A stretch of DNA of 64,000 nucleotides from CBDFLT01 sp965249225 (GTDB lineage Bacteria; Chloroflexota; Dehalococcoidia; Lucifugimonadales; G963668185). A program made the translations under genes and the position numbers. The DNA is taken from assembly GCA_965249225.1 (NCBI GenBank), contig CBDFLT010000006.1, forward strand, positions 180,735 through 244,734. Reading direction: 5' to 3'. Each line of letters begins with the position of its first letter. The first letter of the stretch is position 1. This document shows positions 1 to 7,353 of this stretch, piece by piece. The notes below the pieces were generated by a model. It was not told the DNA's origin, ran no database searches, and saw only the letters and a list, made by a program, of their open reading frames with translations.

Positions 1-83
1 GATGGGGAATTGAGAAGCGACAATTAAGGCGATTGTCCTGGCTCAGGTAGGAGAGTAGATTCACGGAAGTGAAAGGAGCCAGG

Positions 84-446
84 ATGCAGGAAGTCAGTCG
101 AAGCTACGATCAAGCCGACGAGAACGCGAGGCAGGTGGTCCGACGGACCAGAAACGTTACACGTCGCAAGTACACACCTGAGGAGAAGGTACGGATCGTC
201 ATAGAGGGGATCCGCGGGGAGATATCAGTCAGCGCCTTGTGCAGGCGAGAGGGAATCAACCCCGGGGTCTATTACAAGTGGCTCAAGGACTACATGGAGG
301 CGGGCAAGTCGAGGCTGAAGGGTGACACGCTACGGGAGGCGAACAAGGCGGAGGTCGATGCCTTGAAGCGCGAGAACGAGCGGCTCAAGGAACTTGTTGC
401 TCAGCTGTCGGTGGAGAACCTGGTCCTGAAAAAAAGCCTCGGTTAG
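84..446 (+). CDS. IS3-type transposase OrfA (HTH protein), copy 1
   Basis: This is a small DNA-binding subunit of the transposase, 120 aa from the ATG at 84. I chose that ATG because AAAGGAG lies 5 nt upstream; an in-frame GTG at 69 is the alternative. Residues around 30-75 form a helix-turn-helix of the transposase_8 type (motifs EEKVRIVIEGIRG and ALCRREGINPGVYYKW). A Lys/Glu/Leu-rich coiled coil follows at the C-terminus (ALKRENERLKELVAQL), as expected for OrfA oligomerisation. The gene ends just after an A7G run at 429-436, where ribosomes could slip into the orfB frame. It is identical to the copy at 46912-47274. Confidence 0.9.
   Translation: MQEVSRSYDQADENARQVVRRTRNVTRRKYTPEEKVRIVIEGIRGEISVSALCRREGINPGVYYKWLKDYMEAGKSRLKGDTLREANKAEVDALKRENERLKELVAQLSVENLVLKKSLG
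429..436 (+). other. Probable -1 programmed frameshift site (A7G)
   Basis: Seven A residues followed by G lie ten bases before the orfA stop. In the -1 frame the reading is open through KPRLEP directly into the orfB ATG at 452, so slippage here would give an OrfAB fusion. IS3-family elements make the active transposase this way on A6G or A7G sites. The same site is at 47257-47264 in copy 2. Confidence 0.7.
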
Positions 447-451
447 AGCCC

Positions 452-1444
452 ATGGGCAAGCCCTATGTGAGAAGGGAGGCCCAGCTCAAGGCGGAGGTCC
501 TTCAGATCGTCGAGAGGTCTCCTCTGCCGGTCAGGCAGACCCTCCAAGAGTTGCAGATAGCACCCTCGACCTACTACCGCTGGAAGAGCAGGTATCGAGA
601 CAAGGGGTTTAACGGTCTGGTAGACCGGCCACCAGAGCCCAGGCGAGTGTGGAACCGGTTGGCTACAAAGCAAAGACGGTACGTGGTCAGGTATGCGTTG
701 GAGCACCCATCGTTGAGCCCGAGAGAGGTGGCGACCACCCTGGTGGACGAACAGGTCATGTACGTCTCCGAGTCCACCGTATACCGGATACTGAAGGAAG
801 CGGGGCTCATCAAGCCGCCCGAGACCAAGGGCTTCCCAGCAGGAAAGGAGTTTCACACCAAGACTGCCAGGCCCAATGAGCTATGGCAGACCGATGCCAG
901 CTACTTCTTCGTGGTGGGTTGGGGCTACTACTACCTGATCAGCGTGCTGGATGACTATTCCAGGATGATCGTGGGCTGGAGGGTGCAGACCAGCATGAGC
1001 AGTGCCGACATCATCGACGTGGTCCAGGATGCGGTGGAGTTCACCGGTCAACCGACGGCGCCTGTAGAGCCAGGTCCAGCCCTTCTGAGCGACAACGGTC
1101 CAGGCTTTCTGTCTAGGGCGTTGGACGAGTTCCTAAGGGCCAGGTTCATGAAACACATCTTCGCCTCACCTTTCCATCCCCAGACCAACGGCAAGTTGGA
1201 GCGGTACCATCGCACAGCCAAGGCTAAGGTCAACGTCTTTGTCCACCACAGCCTGGAAGAGCTTGTAGCGGCTATGGAGGGCTTCGTAAGGTACTACAAC
1301 TACGAGCGCTATCACGAGGCTTTGGGGAACATCACGCCGGCGGATATGTACCACGGACGCCAAGACGCCATACTGGCGACGAGACAGGAGGTGAAGCAAA
1401 AGAGTCTAGCCGAACGGAGGTTGGCAAATCTGAGAACTGCCTGA
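452..1444 (+). CDS. IS3-type transposase OrfB (DDE integrase core), copy 1
   Basis: This is the catalytic part of the transposase, 330 aa. The N-terminal ~130 residues hold helix-turn-helix segments (LQELQIAPSTYYRWKSRYRD and SESTVYRILKEAGL). The integrase core follows with all three acidic positions visible: Asp in LWQTDASYF, Asp in LLSDNGPGF and Glu in HPQTNGKLERYH, with the DD(35)E spacing of IS3-like enzymes. It lies 5 nt after orfA in the -1 frame and is probably made mainly as an OrfAB fusion. The protein is identical to the copy at 47280-48272. Nothing suggests inactivation. Confidence 0.93.
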   Translation: MGKPYVRREAQLKAEVLQIVERSPLPVRQTLQELQIAPSTYYRWKSRYRDKGFNGLVDRPPEPRRVWNRLATKQRRYVVRYALEHPSLSPREVATTLVDEQVMYVSESTVYRILKEAGLIKPPETKGFPAGKEFHTKTARPNELWQTDASYFFVVGWGYYYLISVLDDYSRMIVGWRVQTSMSSADIIDVVQDAVEFTGQPTAPVEPGPALLSDNGPGFLSRALDEFLRARFMKHIFASPFHPQTNGKLERYHRTAKAKVNVFVHHSLEELVAAMEGFVRYYNYERYHEALGNITPADMYHGRQDAILATRQEVKQKSLAERRLANLRTA

Positions 1445-1521
1445 GCCGGTTAGCGTCCAAGTTGCACGCTTTAAAGGCTCCCCTTTTGTCCCACTTGTTT
1501 TGACGACGTACAGCCACGGAC

Positions 1522-1950
1522 TTGTTCAGAGTATCCCTTATACGCACAGCACGCGACGTCGTCGATGCATTCAACGAGGGCGACTGGGAGCGATTTAAGG
1601 CACCACTAACTCCGAACACGGTTTACAACGAACTCGGAACGCAGCGGACTCTCAAAGGGCCAGAAGAGATTCTTGGGGCGATGAAGGGTTGGAAGCAAGC
1701 CATGCCTGACGTCAAGGGAACTGTTACGAACTGCATTGCCAGCGGCAACACTGTGACAATGGAGGTGACCTGGAAGGGGACTCAAACCGGTCCCCTCGTA
1801 GGGTCGGCTGGCACTATTCCAGCTTCCGGGAAGACTCAAACGACACCTTCCGGCTGGGTTTTGGAATTCGAAGGAGAGAAGATCAGGGAGAGCCGCCATT
1901 ACTTCGACATGGTGACCCTCCTCACACAACTTGGTGCGATGCCGCAATAG
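1522..1950 (+). CDS. SnoaL-like / NTF2-fold protein, 5' end possibly lost to IS
   Basis: A 142-aa protein resembling the SnoaL/ester-cyclase branch of the NTF2-like fold: an early helix (VVDAFNEGDWERF), then alternating strands with the pattern GPEEILGAMKGW and a C-terminal HYFDMVTLLTQLG. Such proteins are small alpha+beta cone enzymes or ligand binders, and the substrate cannot be told. The first possible start is a TTG only 10 nt after the right end of the IS at 1512, with no ribosome binding site, and the frame runs back to a stop inside the IS. The native start codon was probably removed by the insertion, so expression is doubtful. The body of the domain looks intact. Confidence 0.65.
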   Translation: MFRVSLIRTARDVVDAFNEGDWERFKAPLTPNTVYNELGTQRTLKGPEEILGAMKGWKQAMPDVKGTVTNCIASGNTVTMEVTWKGTQTGPLVGSAGTIPASGKTQTTPSGWVLEFEGEKIRESRHYFDMVTLLTQLGAMPQ

Positions 1951-2034
1951 CGGCCGACCATCCTTAGGCACCTCTCTCCAGTGAGAACATCGATCACCCG
2001 TTAATCAACCAGGGGTATTCCAAGCAATGTGATT

Positions 2035-2040
2035 TATAAT
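2035..2040 (+). promoter_or_regulatory. Candidate -10 box (TATAAT) for the DsrE-like gene
   Basis: A perfect TATAAT lies 49 nt before the start codon at 2089. No good -35 hexamer is seen at the right spacing, so this is a weak call. Confidence 0.3.
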
Positions 2041-2088
2041 CGCTTATACGGCGGCGAGTGCAGCTAGAGCTAAGTGAAGGAGGAATGC

Positions 2089-2451
2089 ATGGCAAAACTC
2101 ATGTTTATGGGTTCCAGCGGCTCTGAGGACCCAACAAAGGCGGTGTTTCCTTTAATATTGGCCAACGGTGCGGTGGAAGCCGGCCATGAGGCGGAGATTA
2201 GTCTGTTCGGCGACGCAGTGGTCCTCATGAGTGACCCGGTCATCAACAGCGTTGTTCCTGTTGGCCAGCCACCTCTTAAGGAACTAATGGCCACGGCAAT
2301 ACAGAATAAAGTTCCAATCTATGTTTGAGGAGGTTGCTCTGTCGCCCGTGGGGTGACTGAGACGGACCTCCAAGGCAAGAACGCCGAGTTTACCAATCCT
2401 AAGAAAACAGCGGAGCGGATAGTCGCAGCAGACAAAGTGGTATCGGTGTAA
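2089..2451 (+). CDS. DsrE/DsrF-like protein, probable selenoprotein (UGA at codon 80)
   Basis: A small DsrE-fold redox or sulfur-handling protein, starting at the ATG at 2089 behind AAGGAGG. The conventional frame stops at TGA 2326-2328 after 79 residues, but the same frame continues 40 more codons to TAA at 2449-2451. The continuation reads GGCSVARGVTETDLQGKNAE..., which is the expected C-terminal half of this family. Members normally read YVCGxC here, so TGA replaces the first Cys of a CxxC motif and gives Sec80-Gly-Gly-Cys83. The full length of 120 aa matches the family (~115-120), whereas the truncated form would lack the active-site loop. A SECIS-like hairpin starts 8 nt after the TGA. 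DsrE-like selenoproteins have, as I recall, been reported from marine metagenomes. The alternative is a nonsense mutation of TGC. Confidence 0.8.
2337..2361 (+). promoter_or_regulatory. SECIS-like hairpin downstream of UGA
   Basis: CTC-T-GTCGCCC pairs with GGGTGAC-T-GAG around a GTG loop. The stem has 7 bp with one G-U pair, then a U-U mismatch and 3 more bp. The apical loop begins 19 nt after the TGA at 2326-2328 and has G at its first position. This fits the bacterial SECIS geometry (loop ~16-37 nt after UGA, conserved loop G). It lies inside coding sequence, as bacterial SECIS elements do. Confidence 0.65.
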
Positions 2452-2693
2452 GTCGGAGGCCAAGCTGTCCTCGCCGTCAGGTCTCCGTCTACCACGTCAA
2501 AACTGATTCGCGTCATGCCGCAAACCGGTGACAGGATAAGTGCTACGTAAGCCGCTTCTCGACATCGCAAATCGCAAATGCCTCGCGGAGAGTTTAATTC
2601 GCTCGGCCGTATCCCGCTAAATAGGAGAGGCGGGCCCTAATAGCCACAGGGGACCCCCCCCCGTCTCCGCTTAGAGACCGTTCTTCTCTGGGC

Positions 2694-3038
2694 CTACCTG
2701 GCCATCTTCTTGAACATCTCGATCGCTGAGTCGAGACTCTCGTTGATATCGACTAAAGGACGGACATCCCACGATACGAAGGGAAACAGCGGAAAGTCCC
2801 TTATATCCCTCATCAGCTCTTCGTGTGAGTTCGCGTTGCTGATGCTTGCCCCACCGCCCGCCGGGAACCCGTATAGGATCTCTAAGGTGCCATCCCTTAC
2901 CTTCCCGTCAAGCCACTGTTTGGCCGCTTGAAATAGCTGTTCCGCTACCTCCTTCGGACGTGCCTTGTGCAAATTTGGCCCAGCGTATCCATTCCGGTAA
3001 TGCCTGTCAAATGAGTCTCTGGTTAATACCTCTAGATC
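2694..3038 (-). CDS. Muconolactone-isomerase-like small protein, start codon unclear
   Basis: About 114 residues resembling the muconolactone delta-isomerase-like ferredoxin-fold family: VLTRDSFDRHYRNG, a central KQWLDGKVRDGTLEILYGFP, and a C-terminal FPFVSWDVRPLVDINESL. The role is unknown; relatives are small dimeric barrel-like proteins. The family normally begins with Met directly before the first strand, but here no ATG, GTG or TTG occurs in frame. The frame stays open upstream into the end of the phosphotriesterase-like gene on the same strand, 23 nt away. Either a non-standard start is used or the start was mutated. The coordinates give the homologous region only. Confidence 0.5.
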   Translation of the reverse strand, partial: DLEVLTRDSFDRHYRNGYAGPNLHKARPKEVAEQLFQAAKQWLDGKVRDGTLEILYGFPAGGGASISNANSHEELMRDIRDFPLFPFVSWDVRPLVDINESLDSAIEMFKKMAR

Positions 3039-3058
3039 ACAGCGGTCGGTGGGAAGAG

Positions 3059-4204
3059 TTACTGTGGCTCGACGAAGGTGAGCAGTCGCTTGGGGTTCTC
3101 GACCACGATCTGGTTTATGTCCTCCTCCGTCACGCCAAGCCTCCTCAGGTGGGGGAGGAACGTCTCCAGGAAGAAGGAGTAACCCGTCCCGCCGTAGCAC
3201 TTTAGCTCGAGCTTGGTGGCGATGTCCTGGGCGATCAGGATTCGGTCCGCATAGCCTGCCTCGATGAGCTTGGGGATGGCGTCGGCCACCAAGGCGGTCC
3301 CGCTGTAGGTCAGGTACTCAGCCCAGGGGTCTTCAGGATTGAGCGGCTCCCACGAAAGGGGCACTATGAGCCGACCCACACAGTCGAATTGAATACACAC
3401 CCCCATCTTCAACAGCTCCAGCATGAGCGGCATGTTGCCCGCTATCAAGTCGGAGTGCCCAAAGATAGTACGTGTTAAGTCTCCCCCCTCTTCCTCGATA
3501 ATACCGGCCATCTCCAGCTTCTCTCGGCCCATGCCACCCCAGTGTATAGTGATGGCCGCCCCCGTGGTCCGGCTGGCCCGCGCAGATGCCCTTGTGACCT
3601 TGATCTCATTGGGGGTAACGGAATCGTTGGGGGTATTGGGGTTGCCACCGATGCCCACCTCTCCGATGATGCCAGCCCGAATCCCGGTATCTCCCACTCC
3701 AACGGTAACGTCCCGAACGATCTCATCAGTCAGGTCCTCCACGGTACGTTCGTCCATATCGTCGGGATAGCTCCATGGGACATACCAGCTGCAACCCATA
3801 ACCATGTTGAGTCCTGTCGCAATGGACATCCGAAGCAGGGCCCGTGGGTCTCTTCCTATGCCGATATTGGTCACATCTACGATGGTAGACCCACCCCAGT
3901 CCCGAAACTCTGAAGCCTCGGCGGCGGCCATCTTCTCATCCGTCAGAACCATGGCGTCTAGTATCGAGCCATAACGTTGCTGGGCGACATGCAGGTTCTC
4001 CAGCGTCAGCTTCTCATGCCACTGGGCCGCCTCGGTGATCGGAGTGAAGCGGTTTGGCGTGTATACCGACTCTGTATGCATCACCAAAAAACTGTCGACC
4101 AAAAGGTGCTCATGCATGAGGGTAACGCCCAGATTTTCGGGATCGATGGGACCCTTGACCGTCATCGCTTTCCCCGCCATCCCCGACGCTGATGCGGTGC
4201 TCAC
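3059..4204 (-). CDS. Phosphotriesterase-family metal hydrolase
   Basis: A 381-aa TIM-barrel amidohydrolase of the phosphotriesterase-related group. Metal-binding landmarks are visible: MHEHL (His31, His33) on strand 1, Glu in IGEVGIGG where some members have a carboxylated Lys, His in TIHWGG, His in IFGHSD, and Asp in IAQDIATK. Family members hydrolyse lactones, esters or phosphotriesters; the substrate here is unknown. The GTG start at 4204 is supported by AAGGAGG 7 nt upstream. The gene is followed on the same strand by the small isomerase-like gene, suggesting a two-gene unit for breakdown of an organic compound. No signal peptide is seen, so it should be cytosolic. Confidence 0.85.
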   Translation of the reverse strand: MSTASASGMAGKAMTVKGPIDPENLGVTLMHEHLLVDSFLVMHTESVYTPNRFTPITEAAQWHEKLTLENLHVAQQRYGSILDAMVLTDEKMAAAEASEFRDWGGSTIVDVTNIGIGRDPRALLRMSIATGLNMVMGCSWYVPWSYPDDMDERTVEDLTDEIVRDVTVGVGDTGIRAGIIGEVGIGGNPNTPNDSVTPNEIKVTRASARASRTTGAAITIHWGGMGREKLEMAGIIEEEGGDLTRTIFGHSDLIAGNMPLMLELLKMGVCIQFDCVGRLIVPLSWEPLNPEDPWAEYLTYSGTALVADAIPKLIEAGYADRILIAQDIATKLELKCYGGTGYSFFLETFLPHLRRLGVTEEDINQIVVENPKRLLTFVEPQ

Positions 4205-4480
4205 GTCGTCCTCCTTCTCAGATATCTCGTCGTAGACGAATCAATCCGGAACCCCGTCACAACAGCCATCTCTGCCCACCGGTGTCTTCACCATATCATC
4301 TAATCTGTTGGCAAACTATATTAGTGGGGACTTCCCGTATCAACTCGTGGTGGGGCAACCGCCGTCTCGATCCAAACGAAACGATGGCGCCAATCCAGAA
4401 CAGGGTACCTGTGATCGTTCCCAGCGATGCTGAGGCCATGTGGTTGGATGAGGTAGGATTCATGGAGAGGAGGGTAAACC

Positions 4481-5746
4481 ATGCGAAAGATCACCGTCGA
4501 GTACTGGTGGTGGGGCGAAGAAGAGCTTCCGGGCATGGAGGAGTGGCTGGTCGAAACGAAGGAAGCCTTCGAGGCATCGCATCCCCACATCACCGTCAAG
4601 CTCGCTCGGCAGCCCACGGACGATTTTATGCCCAACGCTAACGCCGCCCTCGCCGTGCAGAGCGGCCCATGCATTCAGCACTACTGGCCGATCACCTGGT
4701 TCGTCGAGAACATGATCAACGGCAACCTGGTGGCGTTCGAGGACTATCTTCCTAAAGAGGAGATAGAGCACTGGAGCCTCACCGACCGTCTGTGGACCTC
4801 GTGGAACGGCAAGACCTACGGTGCGCCGTTCAACAACAACGACCGCCTGTGGGGGTACAACAAGGCCCACCTGGCTCGGGTCGGCTGGGACCCAAACAGC
4901 CCACCTGGGACCTGGGACGAGTTCTTGCGGGTGGGTGCGCTACTTAACGAGGCCGGAATCACCCCGATCGCCGCCGGGATGAAGGACAAGCAATACGCTG
5001 ACTTTCCGTGGCTGCACTTCGCGCCCCAGACGCTGGACAGCGAGGCGGAGTGGTACGACATGCTACTGGGCATCAGCGGCGAGAAGCTGTCAGATCCCAA
5101 GTTTATCGAGCCGTGGGTCCGCCTGAAGGAGATGATCGACAATAACTTCTTCAGCGACGATGTCCACTCGCTGGACGTGTACGAGGGCTTCGATCTTTTC
5201 CCCCAGGGCAGGGCGACGTTCATCAACCTGGCAGAGAACCAGCTCAAGGGGTTCGCAGATAGGTTGGGTTGGGAGAACATGGGCCTAATGAAGCTCAGCC
5301 CTAAGTTCTCGGACGGTGCCCTCGGCAACAAGGTCTCGGGCGGCGCCCCGGCTGTCGCCGTAATGGGCTGGTGCCCCAACAAGCGGGAGGCCGTCGACTT
5401 CGTCGCCTTTACCCACTCGCCCGAGCGTATCCAGCGCCTCTACGAGATCACGGGCGGCATCGTCGCCGACGACCGCTTCGACCCGGCCTGGATCGGCGAC
5501 AATCCCCTCAACCTTCAGAGGTATGAGTGGCACAGAGACGCGTTTACGATCTCGGTGTGGAACACCACCGCCCCCAACCACGACGAGTGGCTCTGGCCCG
5601 GGGTAATCGGCCTGTTCGAGGGGACCATGACGCCTCAAGAGGTGGGCGAGCTTGGCCAGCGGTCGACGGAGCTGTGGCGTGAGACCGACCCGGCCATGGT
5701 CGAGAGCTTCAAGAAGTGGCTCGGCGAGGGACTGCGCGCGCTTTAA
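4481..5746 (+). CDS. Family 1 extracellular solute-binding-like protein without signal peptide
   Basis: A 421-aa protein with the fold signature of carbohydrate ABC solute-binding proteins: an N-terminal strand (ITVEYWWWGE), LVAFEDYLPKEEIEHW, a ligand-cleft segment YGAPFNNNDRLWGYNKAHL, and C-terminal DFVAFTHSPERIQRLYEITGG. The start at ATG 4481 is well supported by GAGGAGGG 7 nt upstream. It begins directly with the mature first strand and lacks both signal peptide and lipobox, so export is not explained. No permease or ATPase gene is adjacent. It could be a cytosolic sugar-binding protein, or use an unusual export route. Confidence 0.75.
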   Translation: MRKITVEYWWWGEEELPGMEEWLVETKEAFEASHPHITVKLARQPTDDFMPNANAALAVQSGPCIQHYWPITWFVENMINGNLVAFEDYLPKEEIEHWSLTDRLWTSWNGKTYGAPFNNNDRLWGYNKAHLARVGWDPNSPPGTWDEFLRVGALLNEAGITPIAAGMKDKQYADFPWLHFAPQTLDSEAEWYDMLLGISGEKLSDPKFIEPWVRLKEMIDNNFFSDDVHSLDVYEGFDLFPQGRATFINLAENQLKGFADRLGWENMGLMKLSPKFSDGALGNKVSGGAPAVAVMGWCPNKREAVDFVAFTHSPERIQRLYEITGGIVADDRFDPAWIGDNPLNLQRYEWHRDAFTISVWNTTAPNHDEWLWPGVIGLFEGTMTPQEVGELGQRSTELWRETDPAMVESFKKWLGEGLRAL

Positions 5747-5789
5747 GGTATTCCGCGCCTGAGGGAGGCCGGCGGGACCGGCGAGCGAC

Positions 5790-6506
5790 TCAATCCGCTA
5801 CAGTGGGGGCAGACTCGAAGCGCTCCTCGAGACGATTCAATATCGTGCGCTCTCCAGGTGTTAAATCCCTGGTCATCCAATCTCGTATCCACCTGGGGTC
5901 TTCGGCCTGATCGTCTACAAGGAGGTGCCGTGCAACCTCCAGCTGCTGGGCTTCACTCATGCGCTGTCGGACCTCCGGAAGAACGAAATCCTCCTCGAAC
6001 TCCAGATGGTTGTCCTGACTAATCCAAAGGACCACTACTTTCTGGTAGAGGTTCCGTGCCGACCGGGCGATCGACCTGAATTTCCTGTTCTCTTCGTTCA
6101 GAGCCGACTGCACGTCGTCGAGCTTCTCCATTAGCTCCTGGTGCTGCCGCTCGTCAATGGCGTCGATCGCTTCGCTCACGTTTGTCCCGATCTCTTTGGC
6201 GTACCGCTTGTCCATATGCGAGCTCAATCTGTTCATTAGATCGGCCAGCTCAGCGTGGTCCTGCTCATTAGTCCTGGCCGGCGGACATTCCTTCAGCGGA
6301 GCGGTCATATACTTGTCTTCGGCCACCGCATGGTGCGTGAGCACTTTGGACCAGAAGCCGTAAGCTGTGCGAAAGTCGTCTAGGCTGTCGCCTAACTTGG
6401 CCTCCGCGATCAGCTTTTGCACCCGCCCGCCCTCGGCCGAAAGGGCTTTGTGTGCCAGGTACATCACGTCGATTGGCGAGTTGAGTCGGGTGAGTTCTCC
6501 GATCAT
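5790..6506 (-). CDS. Hemerythrin-like HHE-domain protein, paralogue 1
   Basis: A 238-aa mostly helical protein with scattered His/Glu/Asp typical of hemerythrin HHE cation-binding domains: SPIDVMYLAHKAL, LTHHAVAEDKYM, DHAELADLM, ERQHQELMEKL and DNHLEFEEDFVLPEV. Relatives bind a di-iron centre and handle O2, NO or iron. The C-terminal end (TPGERTILNRLEERF...TVAD) is shared with a paralogue at 60025-60741, so this architecture is a local family. The gene follows a small gene at 6515-6710 by 8 nt on the same strand, probably one transcript. Metal binding is inferred from family resemblance. Confidence 0.75.
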   Translation of the reverse strand: MIGELTRLNSPIDVMYLAHKALSAEGGRVQKLIAEAKLGDSLDDFRTAYGFWSKVLTHHAVAEDKYMTAPLKECPPARTNEQDHAELADLMNRLSSHMDKRYAKEIGTNVSEAIDAIDERQHQELMEKLDDVQSALNEENRKFRSIARSARNLYQKVVVLWISQDNHLEFEEDFVLPEVRQRMSEAQQLEVARHLLVDDQAEDPRWIRDWMTRDLTPGERTILNRLEERFESAPTVAD

Positions 6507-6514
6507 TTCGGGTC

Positions 6515-6710
6515 CTAGTCCTGCTTAAGTGCTATCTCTCTGAGCTGTTGGTTGACGTAGTGAAGGCCTTGAGCGACCCCCAGCAACCCCAAGAGCAGCG
6601 CCTTTTGCATATCTCGTTGGTGGGAACCCCGAATATTCATGCTCGTCCGCTGCGTTGAGTAGTTTGATCGCTTCCCTAACGAAGTCATCCGTTTCTTTGT
6701 AACCCGCCAT
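6515..6710 (-). pseudogene. Small helical protein with single-base frameshift
   Basis: The ATG at 6710 follows GGAGGG and encodes MAGYKETDDFVREAIKLLNA. The uninterrupted frame then turns into an Arg/Ser/Pro-rich tail. Removing one T near 6632-6633 joins EHEY to RGSHQRDMQKALLLGLLG and then GVAQGLHYVNQQLREIALKQD, ending at TAG 6515-6517, eight bases before the hemerythrin-like start. The corrected ~65-aa product is a plausible helical protein and the second half is clearly coding-like. I do not recognise a named family. The shift may be a real mutation or a sequencing error. Confidence 0.55.
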
Positions 6711-6733
6711 TATTCCCTCCACACCGGCGTTTA

Positions 6734-6810
6734 TGGCGTCCCTGGCAGGATTCGAACCCGCGACCTGCTGCTTAGAAGGCAGCCGCTCTATCCACCTGAG
6801 CTACAGGGAC
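6734..6810 (-). tRNA. tRNA-Arg (anticodon TCT), CCA encoded
   Basis: The reverse complement folds as a full cloverleaf. The 7-bp acceptor stem is GTCCCTG/CAGGGAC. The D-arm contains AGCTCAGGTGGATAGAGC. The anticodon stem GCTGC/GCAGC encloses loop CTTCTAA with anticodon TCT, and the T-loop is GGTTCGAATCC. Discriminator G is followed by an encoded CCA at 6736-6734. It reads AGA codons. Confidence 0.95.
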
Positions 6811-6849
6811 GGCTACGTTCGGCAGTGTAGCAAGGCCGCAGACGACCGG

Positions 6850-7353
6850 TCAAGAAGACGGAACGGCGGCCACTCTGGTGTGGACCTGGTGGATAGTAAA
6901 ATTACCTCCCTTGAGGCGTTTGACCTCGGATATCTCCAGCCCATCGACGTCTGCGAGGGTCGTATAGCGTCTCTGGATCGCGTTACCCAGGGGTCTTCCA
7001 AGGAGCGTGGCCCCCGTAATCGCAGCAACGAGGGAGAGAAAACCCCCTTGGGCTCCTCGGCGCCGTCCAAATATCAGCCCAGACAGAAGTCCGGCCACGA
7101 CCGCACCGACAAGCAGGTTGGTCCCACAGTAAGGTGACACCGCTAGCTCTCGCTGGCCATCCTGTAGCCGCGCAAGAGCCTGATCGGCGGCCTCGGTGAG
7201 GGCTTCCGTAGATGTACGCCCCCATACGAAAAACCCGCCTCGAGTCGCGTAACCGCCCAGAGGAGTAGGAGTTCCCGCCTTCAGCAACACTGAGATAGTG
7301 GCATGCTCCAGCGCATGGTTTTGCCGAATGCGTCTCAACAGTCTGAGTTTCAT
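6850..7353 (-). CDS. DUF6391-type membrane protein
   Basis: A 167-aa protein with the N-terminal motif NHALEHATISVLL (HxxEHAT) typical of the DUF6391 family, followed by a Gly-rich strand region GGYATRGGFFVWG. Two hydrophobic segments lie at about residues 80-98 (NLLVGAVVAGLLSGLIFG) and 103-120 (GGFLSLVAAITGATLLG). The C-terminal ~45 residues are soluble (ADVDGLEISEVKRL). It is a predicted inner-membrane protein of unknown function. It lies just upstream of the tRNA-Arg on the opposite side of transcription, with no clear operon partner. Confidence 0.7.
   Translation of the reverse strand: MKLRLLRRIRQNHALEHATISVLLKAGTPTPLGGYATRGGFFVWGRTSTEALTEAADQALARLQDGQRELAVSPYCGTNLLVGAVVAGLLSGLIFGRRRGAQGGFLSLVAAITGATLLGRPLGNAIQRRYTTLADVDGLEISEVKRLKGGNFTIHQVHTRVAAVPSS

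Larger units (their letters stand above)
1..1512 (+). mobile_element. IS3-type insertion sequence, copy 1 (left end missing)
   Basis: This segment is repeated at 46829-48340 with only two differences (G/A at 496 versus 47324 and at 1291 versus 48119), both silent in orfB. Copy 2 shows that the full element has 26-bp imperfect terminal inverted repeats (19 of 26 matching) that start TGT and contain TGGGACA. Copy 1 lacks the outer 29 bp of the left end because the window begins inside it. The right end is at 1512. It carries orfA and orfB with a slippery A7G between them, which is typical of the IS3 family. The family call rests on organisation and the DDE domain, not on a database match. Confidence 0.9.

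Noticed and set aside
2654..2662. Run of nine C residues as a possible phase-variation tract
   Set aside because: It lies in non-coding sequence, not in or before a gene start where slippage would matter.
6850..6852. TGA at the end of the DUF6391 gene as another recoding site
   Set aside because: The downstream frame runs into the tRNA-Arg region and shows no family-like continuation or hairpin.
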